This document shows positions 1 to 6,202 of a stretch of 6,486 bases of DNA, piece after piece. Every line of letters begins with the position of its first letter. The first letter of the stretch is position 1. Source of the DNA: DATKSG01 sp035531775 (GTDB taxonomy: Bacteria > Actinomycetota > Acidimicrobiia > Acidimicrobiales > UBA8190); contig DATKSG010000083.1 in assembly GCA_035531775.1 (NCBI GenBank), positions 1-6,486 of the forward strand, written 5' to 3'. Made by a program: the position numbers and the translations under genes. The notes beneath the pieces are model-generated. The model had not been told where the DNA came from. It searched no databases and worked only from the letters and a program-made list of their open reading frames with translations.

Positions 1-170
1 TCAACATCCAGGTCCACGGGGGTATCGGCTTCACCTGGGAGCACGACCTCCACCTGTTCTTGAAGCGGGCCCAGCTCGACCAGGTGAGCTACGGCGACGC
101 CACCTTCCACCGCGAGCGACTGGCTGACATGTTGAGGCCCAGAGCCGAAGCGGGGCTCCCCGTCTTCTAA
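1..170 (+). CDS. Acyl-CoA dehydrogenase, C-terminal fragment (5' end outside window)
   Basis: Reading in the frame that starts at base 3 gives 55 codons and a TAA stop at 168-170. The peptide begins NIQVHGGIGFTWEHDLHLF and continues through LKRAQLDQVSYGD. HGGIGFTWEHD followed by a basic LKRA segment is the C-terminal FAD-contacting region of the acyl-CoA dehydrogenase family, which oxidises acyl-CoA to trans-2-enoyl-CoA and passes electrons to ETF in the cytoplasm. Where medium-chain enzymes carry YEGT, with the catalytic glutamate, this protein reads SYGD followed by A, so that glutamate appears to be absent from this position. Known families lacking it either use a glutamate further upstream (outside this window) or act as the non-catalytic partner of a heteromer, as in mycobacterial FadE pairs. 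The family call is firm. The subunit role is inference because most of the gene is missing. The next gene on the same strand starts 103 bp downstream. Confidence 0.88.
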   Translation, partial: NIQVHGGIGFTWEHDLHLFLKRAQLDQVSYGDATFHRERLADMLRPRAEAGLPVF

Positions 171-273
171 GCCCACCGGAAAGCACCTCCTCGCGCCTGG
201 CCACGATGCCGGTCGGTGTGGAAGCGTTGAGGAAGCAGCCCGATCGAGTCGCCGTCGGACGGGCGGGGGGACC
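171..273. other. 103-bp intergenic region with no identifiable element
   Basis: Between the dehydrogenase stop and the binding-protein ATG I find no TAnnnT hexamer suitably placed, no strong hairpin with a T tract and no small ORF with a ribosome site. A G-rich run at 265-270 is the only plausible translation signal. The gap may hold an undetected promoter or simply separate two genes of one transcript. Confidence 0.4.
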
Positions 274-1527
274 ATGGAACGCCGCGACACCCATGTACGG
301 GAGCACGCACGGCGACCGGTGAGGTCGGCCGGCTGGTGGGTGGTTGTGGCCTCGGTGTCGGCAGTGGCGCTGGCCGCCTGTTCGTCCCCCAGGCCACCGG
401 CGCCCCCCGGTAGCGCCACGCCGTACGTGCTCGGCGCCACCGTCGATCTTTCGGGCCCCCTGGCTGCCTATGGCAGGGGCTTCGAAGCGGCCTGGAACGG
501 CTACTTCGACGCCGTCGATGCCCTCGGCGGCATCGACGGGCACCGGGTGCAACTCGACATCCTCGACGACGCCAGCGTGCCGGCCCGCCAGGTGGCCAAC
601 ATGCGGACTCTCCTCGCTCGAAAGGTGCTGCTCGTTAGCGGGATCACCGTCAGCGACACCTGCGCCCTGCTCGCTCCCAGCCTGTCGGCCGCCCACGTCC
701 CGGAGCTGTGCACCACCATCCCGGCCACCCTGGCCGTGGCTCCGCCGCCCTATGTCTTCTCCATGTCCGATCCCGAGACCATGTTGGTGAAGGCCGTGGA
801 CCACGTCATCGAGACCAAGGTGCACGCATCTTCGGTGCGGGTGGCCACGGTGCTGCCCGACGTGGCCGGGCTGACCGACATGGGCGACGCCCTGGCCGCC
901 GACGCCGCCGCACGCGGCTGGAACACGGTGGCGAGCCAAGTCGTGGCCCTCAGCTCCCTGTCCGACGTGGCCGCCCAGGCGGCCGCCGTGCTGAGGGCGC
1001 ATCCCGATGCCGTGGTGTCCGACATCGCCGAGACCGGGGCCGTCCCCCTGGTGCGCGACCTTCGGGCCGGGGGCTTCACCGGGCCCGTCGTCTTCGGCAA
1101 TGCCGACTACCCCACCTTGGCCACGCTCCAGGATCCGGGCGTCTTCCAGGTCTGGACGGCTCAGGTCGCCGACCCCGACTCCACTGCGCCGGCGGTGCGC
1201 GCCCTGGTCTCGGCCCTCGGCACCCAGGGCGTGTCCGGCGTGGCCTCGGTCAACGCCTTGGACATCCCCGTCGAGTACCTGGGCGCCGCCCTGGCGGCCA
1301 AAGCCCTGGCCGCCTGCCAGGCACCGTGCACGGCCCGAGGAGTCGACCAGGCCCTGGCGAACACCGAGGTCAACCTGAGCGAACTGTCGGCGGGCCAGTA
1401 CGGCTTCCAGCCCGGGCGCAACGTGCCGGTGGCCGACGTGGACGTCTACGCCTGGAACCCGGCCGCGGCCGAGCCCCGGCCGTGGGCCACCGACCTGCCG
1501 GCGGTGCAGCCCTTCCCGCTGTCGTGA
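274..1527 (+). CDS. ABC transporter substrate-binding lipoprotein, branched-chain amino acid/organic acid type
   Basis: This 417-residue protein is predicted to be exported and lipid-anchored. An arginine-rich N-terminus (to about residue 17) precedes a hydrophobic stretch (about 21-35) and the lipobox L33-A-A-C36, so C36 should be the lipidated residue of the mature protein. A short Pro/Ser/Ala linker follows. The type I periplasmic-binding fold of the Leu/Ile/Val-binding family then starts at about residue 50: VDLSGPLAAYG (57-67), GGIDG (85-89), LDDAS (97-101) and a VSGITVSDTC segment (121-130) match the family pattern. C130/C146 and C348/C352 could form disulfides outside the membrane. The ATG at 274 follows a G-rich run (265-270) that could serve as a weak ribosome site. 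Relatives of this family bind amino acids, aromatic acids or other carboxylates, and the ligand here is unknown. No permease or ATPase gene lies in the window. The CoA-ligase and dehydrogenase neighbours suggest it feeds an acid into this pathway, which is inference. Confidence 0.9.
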   Translation: MERRDTHVREHARRPVRSAGWWVVVASVSAVALAACSSPRPPAPPGSATPYVLGATVDLSGPLAAYGRGFEAAWNGYFDAVDALGGIDGHRVQLDILDDASVPARQVANMRTLLARKVLLVSGITVSDTCALLAPSLSAAHVPELCTTIPATLAVAPPPYVFSMSDPETMLVKAVDHVIETKVHASSVRVATVLPDVAGLTDMGDALAADAAARGWNTVASQVVALSSLSDVAAQAAAVLRAHPDAVVSDIAETGAVPLVRDLRAGGFTGPVVFGNADYPTLATLQDPGVFQVWTAQVADPDSTAPAVRALVSALGTQGVSGVASVNALDIPVEYLGAALAAKALAACQAPCTARGVDQALANTEVNLSELSAGQYGFQPGRNVPVADVDVYAWNPAAAEPRPWATDLPAVQPFPLS

Positions 1528-1563
1528 GCCCAGGGCGGGGGCCAGCGCGCCCGCTGCTCTCCG

Positions 1564-3132
1564 TCAGGTGTGGTGAGGAACCGAGGCCGCGGCCCGGGCT
1601 CGCAGGGCGGCGCGGTCGGGCTTGCCGGCGGCCAGCACCGGAAGGGCGTCCACCCGCACCACCATCTCCGGCGTCTTGAACCGGGTGACACCGCGCTGGG
1701 CGAACCACCGACGGCACTCCTCGAGGTCGAAAGGCTCGGTCGACTCCACGAAGGCGGCCACCCGCTCCCCCACGTCGGCATCGGGCACCGGCACCGCCAC
1801 GGCGTGGCGTACCGACGGGTGGGCCTCGAGCACAGCCTCCACCTCGGACGCCGAGATGTTCTCGCCGGCTCTGATGATGATGTCGGACAGGCGTCCGACC
1901 ACAGCCAGCCACCCGGCTTCGTCCACGACGCCCAGGTCCCCACTGCGGTACCAACCGCCGGGCCGGGCCACCACTCGCTCGGTGGACAGGGGGTCGGCGT
2001 AGCCGACGAAGAGCTCGGGGCCCCGGATCCACAGCTCGCCGGCGTGCCCCGGCTCCAGGCGGGCCCCGGTGTCGGGGTCGTGCACCTCGATCTCCACCTC
2101 ACCGACGGCACGGCCGTCGGTGGCCCTGGCTCTGTCCACGGCGTCATCGGCCGTGGAGGTGGTCACGGTGGGCGCCTCGGTCGAGCCGTAGGTCCGCTTC
2201 ACCCGGCAGCCGAAGGCGTCGGCCGTGGCGTCGACGAACGCCGGGCTGACCGATGCGCCGCCGGTGGAGATGAGCCGTAGCGAGGACACCGCACCGGCGC
2301 TGAACTCGGGCGACGACGACATCTGGGAGAAGAACACCGGCGGTGCCCCCATGAACGACACCCGCTCCCGCTCGATGTGGCGCAAGGCCAGGCTCGGGTC
2401 CCACGACGCCATGAGCACCGAGGGGATCCCGGCCACCGCCGGCAGCAGCACGCCGTTCAGGAGCCCCGACACATGGGCCAGTGGCGCCGGCATGAGCACG
2501 GCGTCGTCGGGACCGAGCCCGTGCACAGCCACCATGGTGGCCGCCTTGTAGCCCAGTCCCCGGTGCGTGTGCAGCGCCGCCTTGGGCACCCCGGTCGAGC
2601 CCGAGGTGAACAGGGCCACGGCCAGGTCACTGGGGCGCACCGGCACCGAGCCGCGTGACACCGGTGTCCCGTCAGGCAGCAGGCGCAGCAGGCCCGGCAG
2701 GTCGCCGGCCCCGACCACGGCCATCGCCCCGGGGTATCCCGAGGCCGGCAGGTCGGCGCCGGCCAGCACCACCGACGGCTGTACCTGGCTAAGCGCCGCT
2801 GCCACCTCGGCCGGGCCGAGCCGGTGGTGCAGCGGGGCGGCCACCGCCCCGAGGCGCCAGCACGCCCGGTACAGCAGCACCCCGGCGGTGCTGTTGGGGA
2901 GCTGCCAGGCCACCACGTCGTGGCGTCGGACACCTCGAGCACGCAGGCTCCCGGCCACCGACGCCACGGCCCCGTCCACCTCCGAAGCATCCATGCGGCC
3001 GGCGTCGTCCACCACGGCCCCACCGCCGTGGCCGGGCACGGCCAGGTCCAGTGGGGGCCGGTCCCACGGGCCGCCGGGCCTGCGGTAATGGGAGGCCCGG
3101 GTGTGCGCCAAGGTGGGTCGCAGCGCCGGCAT
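1564..3132 (-). CDS. Class I adenylate-forming acyl-CoA synthetase (AMP-binding)
   Basis: With the ATG at 3130-3132 the protein has 522 residues, normal for soluble acyl/aryl-CoA ligases that activate a carboxylic acid through an acyl-AMP to a CoA thioester. Core motifs appear in order: phosphate loop LFTSGSTGVPK (174-184), YGSTEA (315-320), GWYRSGDL (393-400), the hinge region GRLSDIIIRAGEN (413-425), and the C-terminal lysine K504 in AAGKPDR. All key residues look intact, so it should be active. The open frame extends upstream to 3282, but that extension is antisense to the divergent synthetase, lacks family resemblance and would cross the intergenic region. M at 3132 is therefore preferred. 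There is no clear Shine-Dalgarno; a TAGCGT hexamer lies 8 nt upstream. The gene converges on the binding-protein gene with a 36-bp gap and diverges from the synthetase at 3176. Short/medium-chain, alicyclic or aromatic acids are plausible substrates, but the sequence does not decide. Confidence 0.93.
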   Translation of the reverse strand: MPALRPTLAHTRASHYRRPGGPWDRPPLDLAVPGHGGGAVVDDAGRMDASEVDGAVASVAGSLRARGVRRHDVVAWQLPNSTAGVLLYRACWRLGAVAAPLHHRLGPAEVAAALSQVQPSVVLAGADLPASGYPGAMAVVGAGDLPGLLRLLPDGTPVSRGSVPVRPSDLAVALFTSGSTGVPKAALHTHRGLGYKAATMVAVHGLGPDDAVLMPAPLAHVSGLLNGVLLPAVAGIPSVLMASWDPSLALRHIERERVSFMGAPPVFFSQMSSSPEFSAGAVSSLRLISTGGASVSPAFVDATADAFGCRVKRTYGSTEAPTVTTSTADDAVDRARATDGRAVGEVEIEVHDPDTGARLEPGHAGELWIRGPELFVGYADPLSTERVVARPGGWYRSGDLGVVDEAGWLAVVGRLSDIIIRAGENISASEVEAVLEAHPSVRHAVAVPVPDADVGERVAAFVESTEPFDLEECRRWFAQRGVTRFKTPEMVVRVDALPVLAAGKPDRAALRARAAASVPHHT

Positions 3133-3140
3133 GGCGCCAG

Positions 3141-3146
3141 ACGCTA
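3141..3146 (-). promoter_or_regulatory. Candidate -10 element for the reverse synthetase
   Basis: On the minus strand this reads TAGCGT, which fits the TAnnnT pattern of actinobacterial -10 elements. It ends 8 nt before the ATG at 3132, so transcription would start at or within a few bases of the start codon, giving a leaderless or near-leaderless mRNA. This agrees with the lack of a Shine-Dalgarno there. No recognisable -35 is present. The motif is short and the call is tentative. Confidence 0.35.
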
Positions 3147-3160
3147 CCGCCGCAGGCGGT
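3146..3160. promoter_or_regulatory. Perfect 6-3-6 palindrome, candidate operator between divergent genes
   Basis: The arms ACCGCC (3146-3151) and GGCGGT (3155-3160) are perfect inverted repeats around GCA. The centre (3153) falls within one base of the middle of the 43-bp gap between the two divergent synthetase start codons, and the palindrome fills the space between the two facing -10-like hexamers. A dimeric regulator binding here could control both genes at once. A GC-only six-base arm can arise by chance in DNA this GC-rich, so the operator role is inferred from position. Confidence 0.35.
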
Positions 3161-3163
3161 GAG

Positions 3164-3169
3164 TAACCT
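3164..3169 (+). promoter_or_regulatory. Candidate -10 element for the forward synthetase (leaderless start)
   Basis: TAACCT matches TAnnnT and ends 6 nt before the GTG at 3176, which is the spacing expected if the first base of the start codon is also the transcription start. Leaderless mRNAs of this form are common in Actinomycetota. It is one of the few AT-containing hexamers in the region, which supports the call. The -35 position (about 3141-3146) does not resemble TTGACA and instead overlaps the reverse-strand -10 candidate. Confidence 0.4.
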
Positions 3170-3175
3170 GACGCC

Positions 3176-4990
3176 GTGGTCACAGAACGCGCCGGCGGGC
3201 GCATGCACGTGGTGGCCCCGCCCGAGGTCATGGAGCGGGTGGCCCTCGCTCCCCAGCCGGGCGAGGCGCCGCTGCCGGCCACCGACGCCGCCGCCCTGCT
3301 CCGACGAAACGGCCTCGACCCCCACTACGCGCCCCGCCCGGCACTGCGCTTCGGCGACCGGATATGGACCCATGGCGAGCTCTACGGCGAAGCGAGCGCT
3401 CTGGCCGCTCTCTTCCTGAGCCGGCTCGACCCCGACCGGCCCCCCCATGTGGCCGTCCTCATGGACAACACCCCCGACTACGTCATGGCCCTGTGCGCCG
3501 CCGGGCTCATCGGGGCGTGCCTGGTCGGGCTCAACCACACGCGCCGTGACGAGCACCTGGCGCGCGACATCTCCTACACCGACGTGCAGCTGGTGCTCAC
3601 CGAGCCCCGCCACCTGGCACTTCTCGAGCCGGTGATCGACACGTTGGACCTACCCGGAGGCCTGCTCGTGAGCAGCCGGTTCGCCGACGCCGACGATCCG
3701 GTGCCTTCCCTCGGCGTGCCCCTCGAGCAGGTGCTGGCCGACCTGCCCGGTGACGGCGCCGACCCCGGCATCGTGCCCGAAGTCGACGCCCTGCTCGCTC
3801 TGGTGTTCACCTCGGGGACCTCGGCCGCTCCCAAAGCCGTGCGCTGCACCCAGCGCCGGATCCTCACCACCGGCAACCGGATGTCCATGGTCCTCGACGT
3901 GACCCAGGACGACGTCGGCTACGTGGCCATGCCCCTGTTCCACTCCAACGCCTTGATGGTCGGGCTGGCGCCGGCGTTGGTGGCCGGTGCCTCGGTGGGC
4001 CTGGCCCGCCGCTTCAGCGCCTCGCGTTTTCTCGACGACGTCCGCCGCTATGGGGCCACCTGGTTCAACTACACCGGCAAGCCCCTCGCCTATCTGTTGG
4101 CCACCCCCGAGCGCCCTGACGACGCCGAGAACACCTTGCGCCTGGCTTATGGCAACGAGGGATCGCCACAGGTGGTGGAAGCGGTGGCCCGTCGTTTCGG
4201 GGTGGCCGTGGTGGACGTCTTCGGATCCACCGAGGGCGCCATCGCCCTCGACCGCTCTGGCGATCCGCCGCGGGGCTCGCTCGGGCGCCTGCGCGACGGC
4301 ATCGCCATCGTCGATGCCGACGGCCACGAGGTGGCGCGGGCCCGCTTCGATGCCGAAGGTCGCCTGGAGAACGCCGAGGAGTGTGTCGGCGAGATGGTGA
4401 ACACCAAGGGTGTGGGCCCCTTCGAGGGCTACTACCGCAACGACGAGGCCATGACCAGGGCCACGCGCAACGGCTGGTACTGGAGCGGCGACCTCGGATA
4501 CATCGACGAGGAAGGATGGGTCTACTTCGCCGGCCGGACCTCGGACTGGCTCAGGGTGGACGGCGAGAATTTCCCGGCTGCTCCCATCGAAGCCATCGTG
4601 GCCCGCCACCCCGACGTGATGCTGGGCGCGGTCTATGGCGTGCCCGACACCGATTCCGGCGACCAGGTCATGGCGGCGCTGGTGTTGCGCCAAGGAAGGG
4701 CCTTCGACCCGGCCGCCTTCGCCACCTGGGTCGACGCCCAGCCCGACCTGAGCCCGAAGTGGCGGCCACGGTATGTGCGCCTCAGCCGAGCGCTTCCCAC
4801 TACGCCCACCAACAAGGTCCTCACCCGCACCCTGGTGCACCAGAAGTTCCGCTCCGACCGCACCGGCGGGGACACCGTCTACTGGCGGGGCCGGGGCGAG
4901 GCGGCGTTCTCGCTCTTCGACGCCGACACCGAGGCCGCCCTGGCCGGGGCCTTCACCGCCGCCGGCCGTGGCGCGGCCTGGGACCTGTAG
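3176..4990 (+). CDS. Acyl-CoA synthetase, FadD17-like (AMP-binding)
   Basis: This is a 604-residue adenylate-forming enzyme predicted to activate a carboxylic acid to its CoA ester in the cytoplasm. Motifs in order: phosphate loop FTSGTSAAPK (211-220), FGSTEG (349-354), GWYWSGDL (433-440), hinge GRTSDWLRVDGEN (453-465), and catalytic lysine K547 in TPTNKVL. The upstream segment VGLNHTRRDEHLARDI (117-132), the AVRCT following the P-loop, and TNK in place of the usual TGK before K547 recall the FadD17/very-long-chain synthetase group, which in mycobacteria sits with fadE genes for sterol side chains. That subgroup call is from memory of the family. The P-loop reads TSGTSAAPK where TSGTTGxPK or TSGTSGxPK is usual, so a glycine is replaced by alanine. 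The GTG at 3176 is chosen because a TAACCT hexamer ends 6 nt before it; ATG codons at 3203 and 3230 are alternatives with poor ribosome sites. A dehydrogenase gene follows after 18 bp, suggesting one operon. Confidence 0.92.
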   Translation: MVTERAGGRMHVVAPPEVMERVALAPQPGEAPLPATDAAALLRRNGLDPHYAPRPALRFGDRIWTHGELYGEASALAALFLSRLDPDRPPHVAVLMDNTPDYVMALCAAGLIGACLVGLNHTRRDEHLARDISYTDVQLVLTEPRHLALLEPVIDTLDLPGGLLVSSRFADADDPVPSLGVPLEQVLADLPGDGADPGIVPEVDALLALVFTSGTSAAPKAVRCTQRRILTTGNRMSMVLDVTQDDVGYVAMPLFHSNALMVGLAPALVAGASVGLARRFSASRFLDDVRRYGATWFNYTGKPLAYLLATPERPDDAENTLRLAYGNEGSPQVVEAVARRFGVAVVDVFGSTEGAIALDRSGDPPRGSLGRLRDGIAIVDADGHEVARARFDAEGRLENAEECVGEMVNTKGVGPFEGYYRNDEAMTRATRNGWYWSGDLGYIDEEGWVYFAGRTSDWLRVDGENFPAAPIEAIVARHPDVMLGAVYGVPDTDSGDQVMAALVLRQGRAFDPAAFATWVDAQPDLSPKWRPRYVRLSRALPTTPTNKVLTRTLVHQKFRSDRTGGDTVYWRGRGEAAFSLFDADTEAALAGAFTAAGRGAAWDL

Positions 4991-5008
4991 CAACCCCGCC
5001 GGCGTCGC

Positions 5009-6142
5009 ATGGACCTGTCGCTCACCGAGGACGAGCGCCGCTTCGCCGGCGAAGTCCGGGCCTGGTTGGAGGCCAACGCCGAGGCCGGGCCCGGTGACGT
5101 GGCGCTGGCCGAGCAGGTGGCCTGGGGCCGGCGCTGGCAGCGACGACTAGCCGAGGCCGGTTGGGTGGGGATCAACTGGCCGGCCGAGTACGGCGGGCGA
5201 GGAGCCTCGCCGGTCGAGGTGGCCATCTTCAACAGCGAGTACGCCCGCAGCGGGGCAGCGCAATTGGTGAACAGGGTGGGCATCAACCTGGCCGGCCCGA
5301 CGTTGCTGGCCCATGGCACCCCCGAACAGTGCCGCCGGTGGCTGCCCGCCATCACCACGGCCGAGGAGATCTGGTGCCAGCTCTTCAGCGAGCCCGGTGC
5401 CGGCTCGGACCTGTCGGGGCTCAGCACCCGGGCCGAGCGTGTCGAGGGCGGGTGGCTGGTGAGCGGACAGAAGGTGTGGACGTCGTACGCCCAGTTCGCC
5501 CGCTTCGGGTTGTGCCTGGCTCGTAGCGAGCCGGGCTCGGTCGGCGCTCGCGGCCTGTCGTTGCTCGTGGTCCCCATGGACTCGCCCGGTGTGGAGATCC
5601 GCCCCCTCGTGCAGATCACCGGCGAAGCCGAGTTCAACGAGGTCTTCCTCGATTCCGTGCACGTGGCCGACGACCATCTCGTCGGGGCGGCGGGGAACGG
5701 CTGGGCCGTGGCTTCCACCACCCTGGCCCATGAGCGGGGCACCAACTTCCCGTTCAAGGAGGAGGTGGTCCACGAGGGATATCTCACCCGCCTGTTCGCC
5801 GAAGCCGCCGCCAACGGCTCGCTCGACGATCCCGACATCGCCGACGGGCTGGTCGACGCCTACGTGGCCCTGATCGTGCTGCGCACCCACAACTGGCGGA
5901 CGCTGTCGAAGCTGTCCAAGGGCCTCGCCCCCGGTCCCGAGTCGAGCTGGGTGAAGCTCACCTGGTCCGACATGACGCAGCGCCTGTCGGAGACCGCCCT
6001 CCTCGTCATCGCCGAGTCCGCCTCCCTCGAAGGGCCCTGGCAGCGGCAGTGGCTGTGGAGTCGGGCGGCCAGCATCGCCGGCGGGACCTCCGAGGTGCAG
6101 CGCGACGTGATCGCCGAGCGCATCTGCGGGCTGCCCCGGTAG
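5009..6142 (+). CDS. Acyl-CoA dehydrogenase (FadE family, catalytic-type subunit)
   Basis: This 377-residue flavoenzyme should oxidise an acyl-CoA to the 2,3-enoyl-CoA, with ETF as likely acceptor. The N-terminal helical domain starts MDLSLTEDERRF. WPAEYGG (57-63), the FAD/substrate segment FSEPGAGSDL (126-135), GQKVWTSYA (153-161) and C-terminal GGTSEVQRDVIAER (358-371) are all characteristic. At the C-terminal site where medium-chain enzymes have YEGT, this protein has AGGT, so the usual glutamate is missing. Instead E242, in TLAHERG (238-244), sits where isovaleryl/long-chain enzymes and mycobacterial FadE26/FadE29-type subunits carry their catalytic base. It therefore looks like an active subunit. 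The gene starts 18 bp after the synthetase stop with no visible Shine-Dalgarno, so translation may be coupled. It could work alone as a homotetramer or pair with another FadE such as the one ending at 170. Confidence 0.94.
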   Translation: MDLSLTEDERRFAGEVRAWLEANAEAGPGDVALAEQVAWGRRWQRRLAEAGWVGINWPAEYGGRGASPVEVAIFNSEYARSGAAQLVNRVGINLAGPTLLAHGTPEQCRRWLPAITTAEEIWCQLFSEPGAGSDLSGLSTRAERVEGGWLVSGQKVWTSYAQFARFGLCLARSEPGSVGARGLSLLVVPMDSPGVEIRPLVQITGEAEFNEVFLDSVHVADDHLVGAAGNGWAVASTTLAHERGTNFPFKEEVVHEGYLTRLFAEAAANGSLDDPDIADGLVDAYVALIVLRTHNWRTLSKLSKGLAPGPESSWVKLTWSDMTQRLSETALLVIAESASLEGPWQRQWLWSRAASIAGGTSEVQRDVIAERICGLPR

Positions 6143-6148
6143 CACGCC

Positions 6149-6186
6149 GACGACACGACGACACGACGACACGACGACACGACGAC
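6149..6186 (+). repeat. Tandem repeat of GACGACAC, about 4.75 copies
   Basis: Four exact copies of the 8-bp unit GACGACAC (6149-6156, 6157-6164, 6165-6172, 6173-6180) are followed by a partial GACGAC (6181-6186). The array lies wholly between the dehydrogenase stop (6142) and the Shine-Dalgarno of the next gene, so unit gain or loss would alter spacing but not either protein. Both strands are asymmetric in it (no T on the plus strand). Slipped-strand expansion is the probable origin. Confidence 0.92.
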
Positions 6187-6187
6187 C

Positions 6188-6196
6188 GGAGAGGAG
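6188..6196 (+). promoter_or_regulatory. Strong Shine-Dalgarno deciding a TTG start
   Basis: GGAGAGGAG is a near-ideal ribosome-binding sequence, with its last GGAG ending 6 nt before the TTG at 6203. It fixes the rare TTG codon as the start of the downstream crotonase-family gene. It is the only textbook Shine-Dalgarno in the window and directly abuts the tandem repeat. Confidence 0.8.
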
Positions 6197-6202
6197 CAAG
6201 CG

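Noticed and set aside
31..1002. Reverse open frame (323 codons) across the left part of the window
   Set aside because: It is antisense to both the dehydrogenase tail and the binding-protein gene, and its composition (Gly/His/Arg-rich) is typical of non-coding frames in GC-rich DNA.
1533..1552. Possible terminator hairpin (GGGCG...CGCCC) between the convergent genes
   Set aside because: The arms are only 5 bp, the loop is 10 nt and there is no T tract on either strand. The convergent position is suggestive but the structure is too weak to call.
3161..3175. KstR-like operator half (AACCTGAC) upstream of the FadD17-like gene
   Set aside because: The known motif core is AACnnGTT in a longer palindrome. 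Here the right half does not match and no symmetric extension exists, so it cannot support sterol-regulon membership.
3133..3282. N-terminal extension of the reverse synthetase (50 extra residues up to base 3282)
   Set aside because: It lies antisense to the first codons of the forward synthetase, is low-complexity and unlike the family N-terminus, and the protein from M at 3132 already has normal length with all motifs.
3650..4993. Long reverse open frame (447 codons) opposite the forward synthetase
   Set aside because: Its translation is Gly/His/Val/Ala-rich with no recognisable domain, and the opposite strand has a complete motif-bearing enzyme. High GC makes such antisense frames common.
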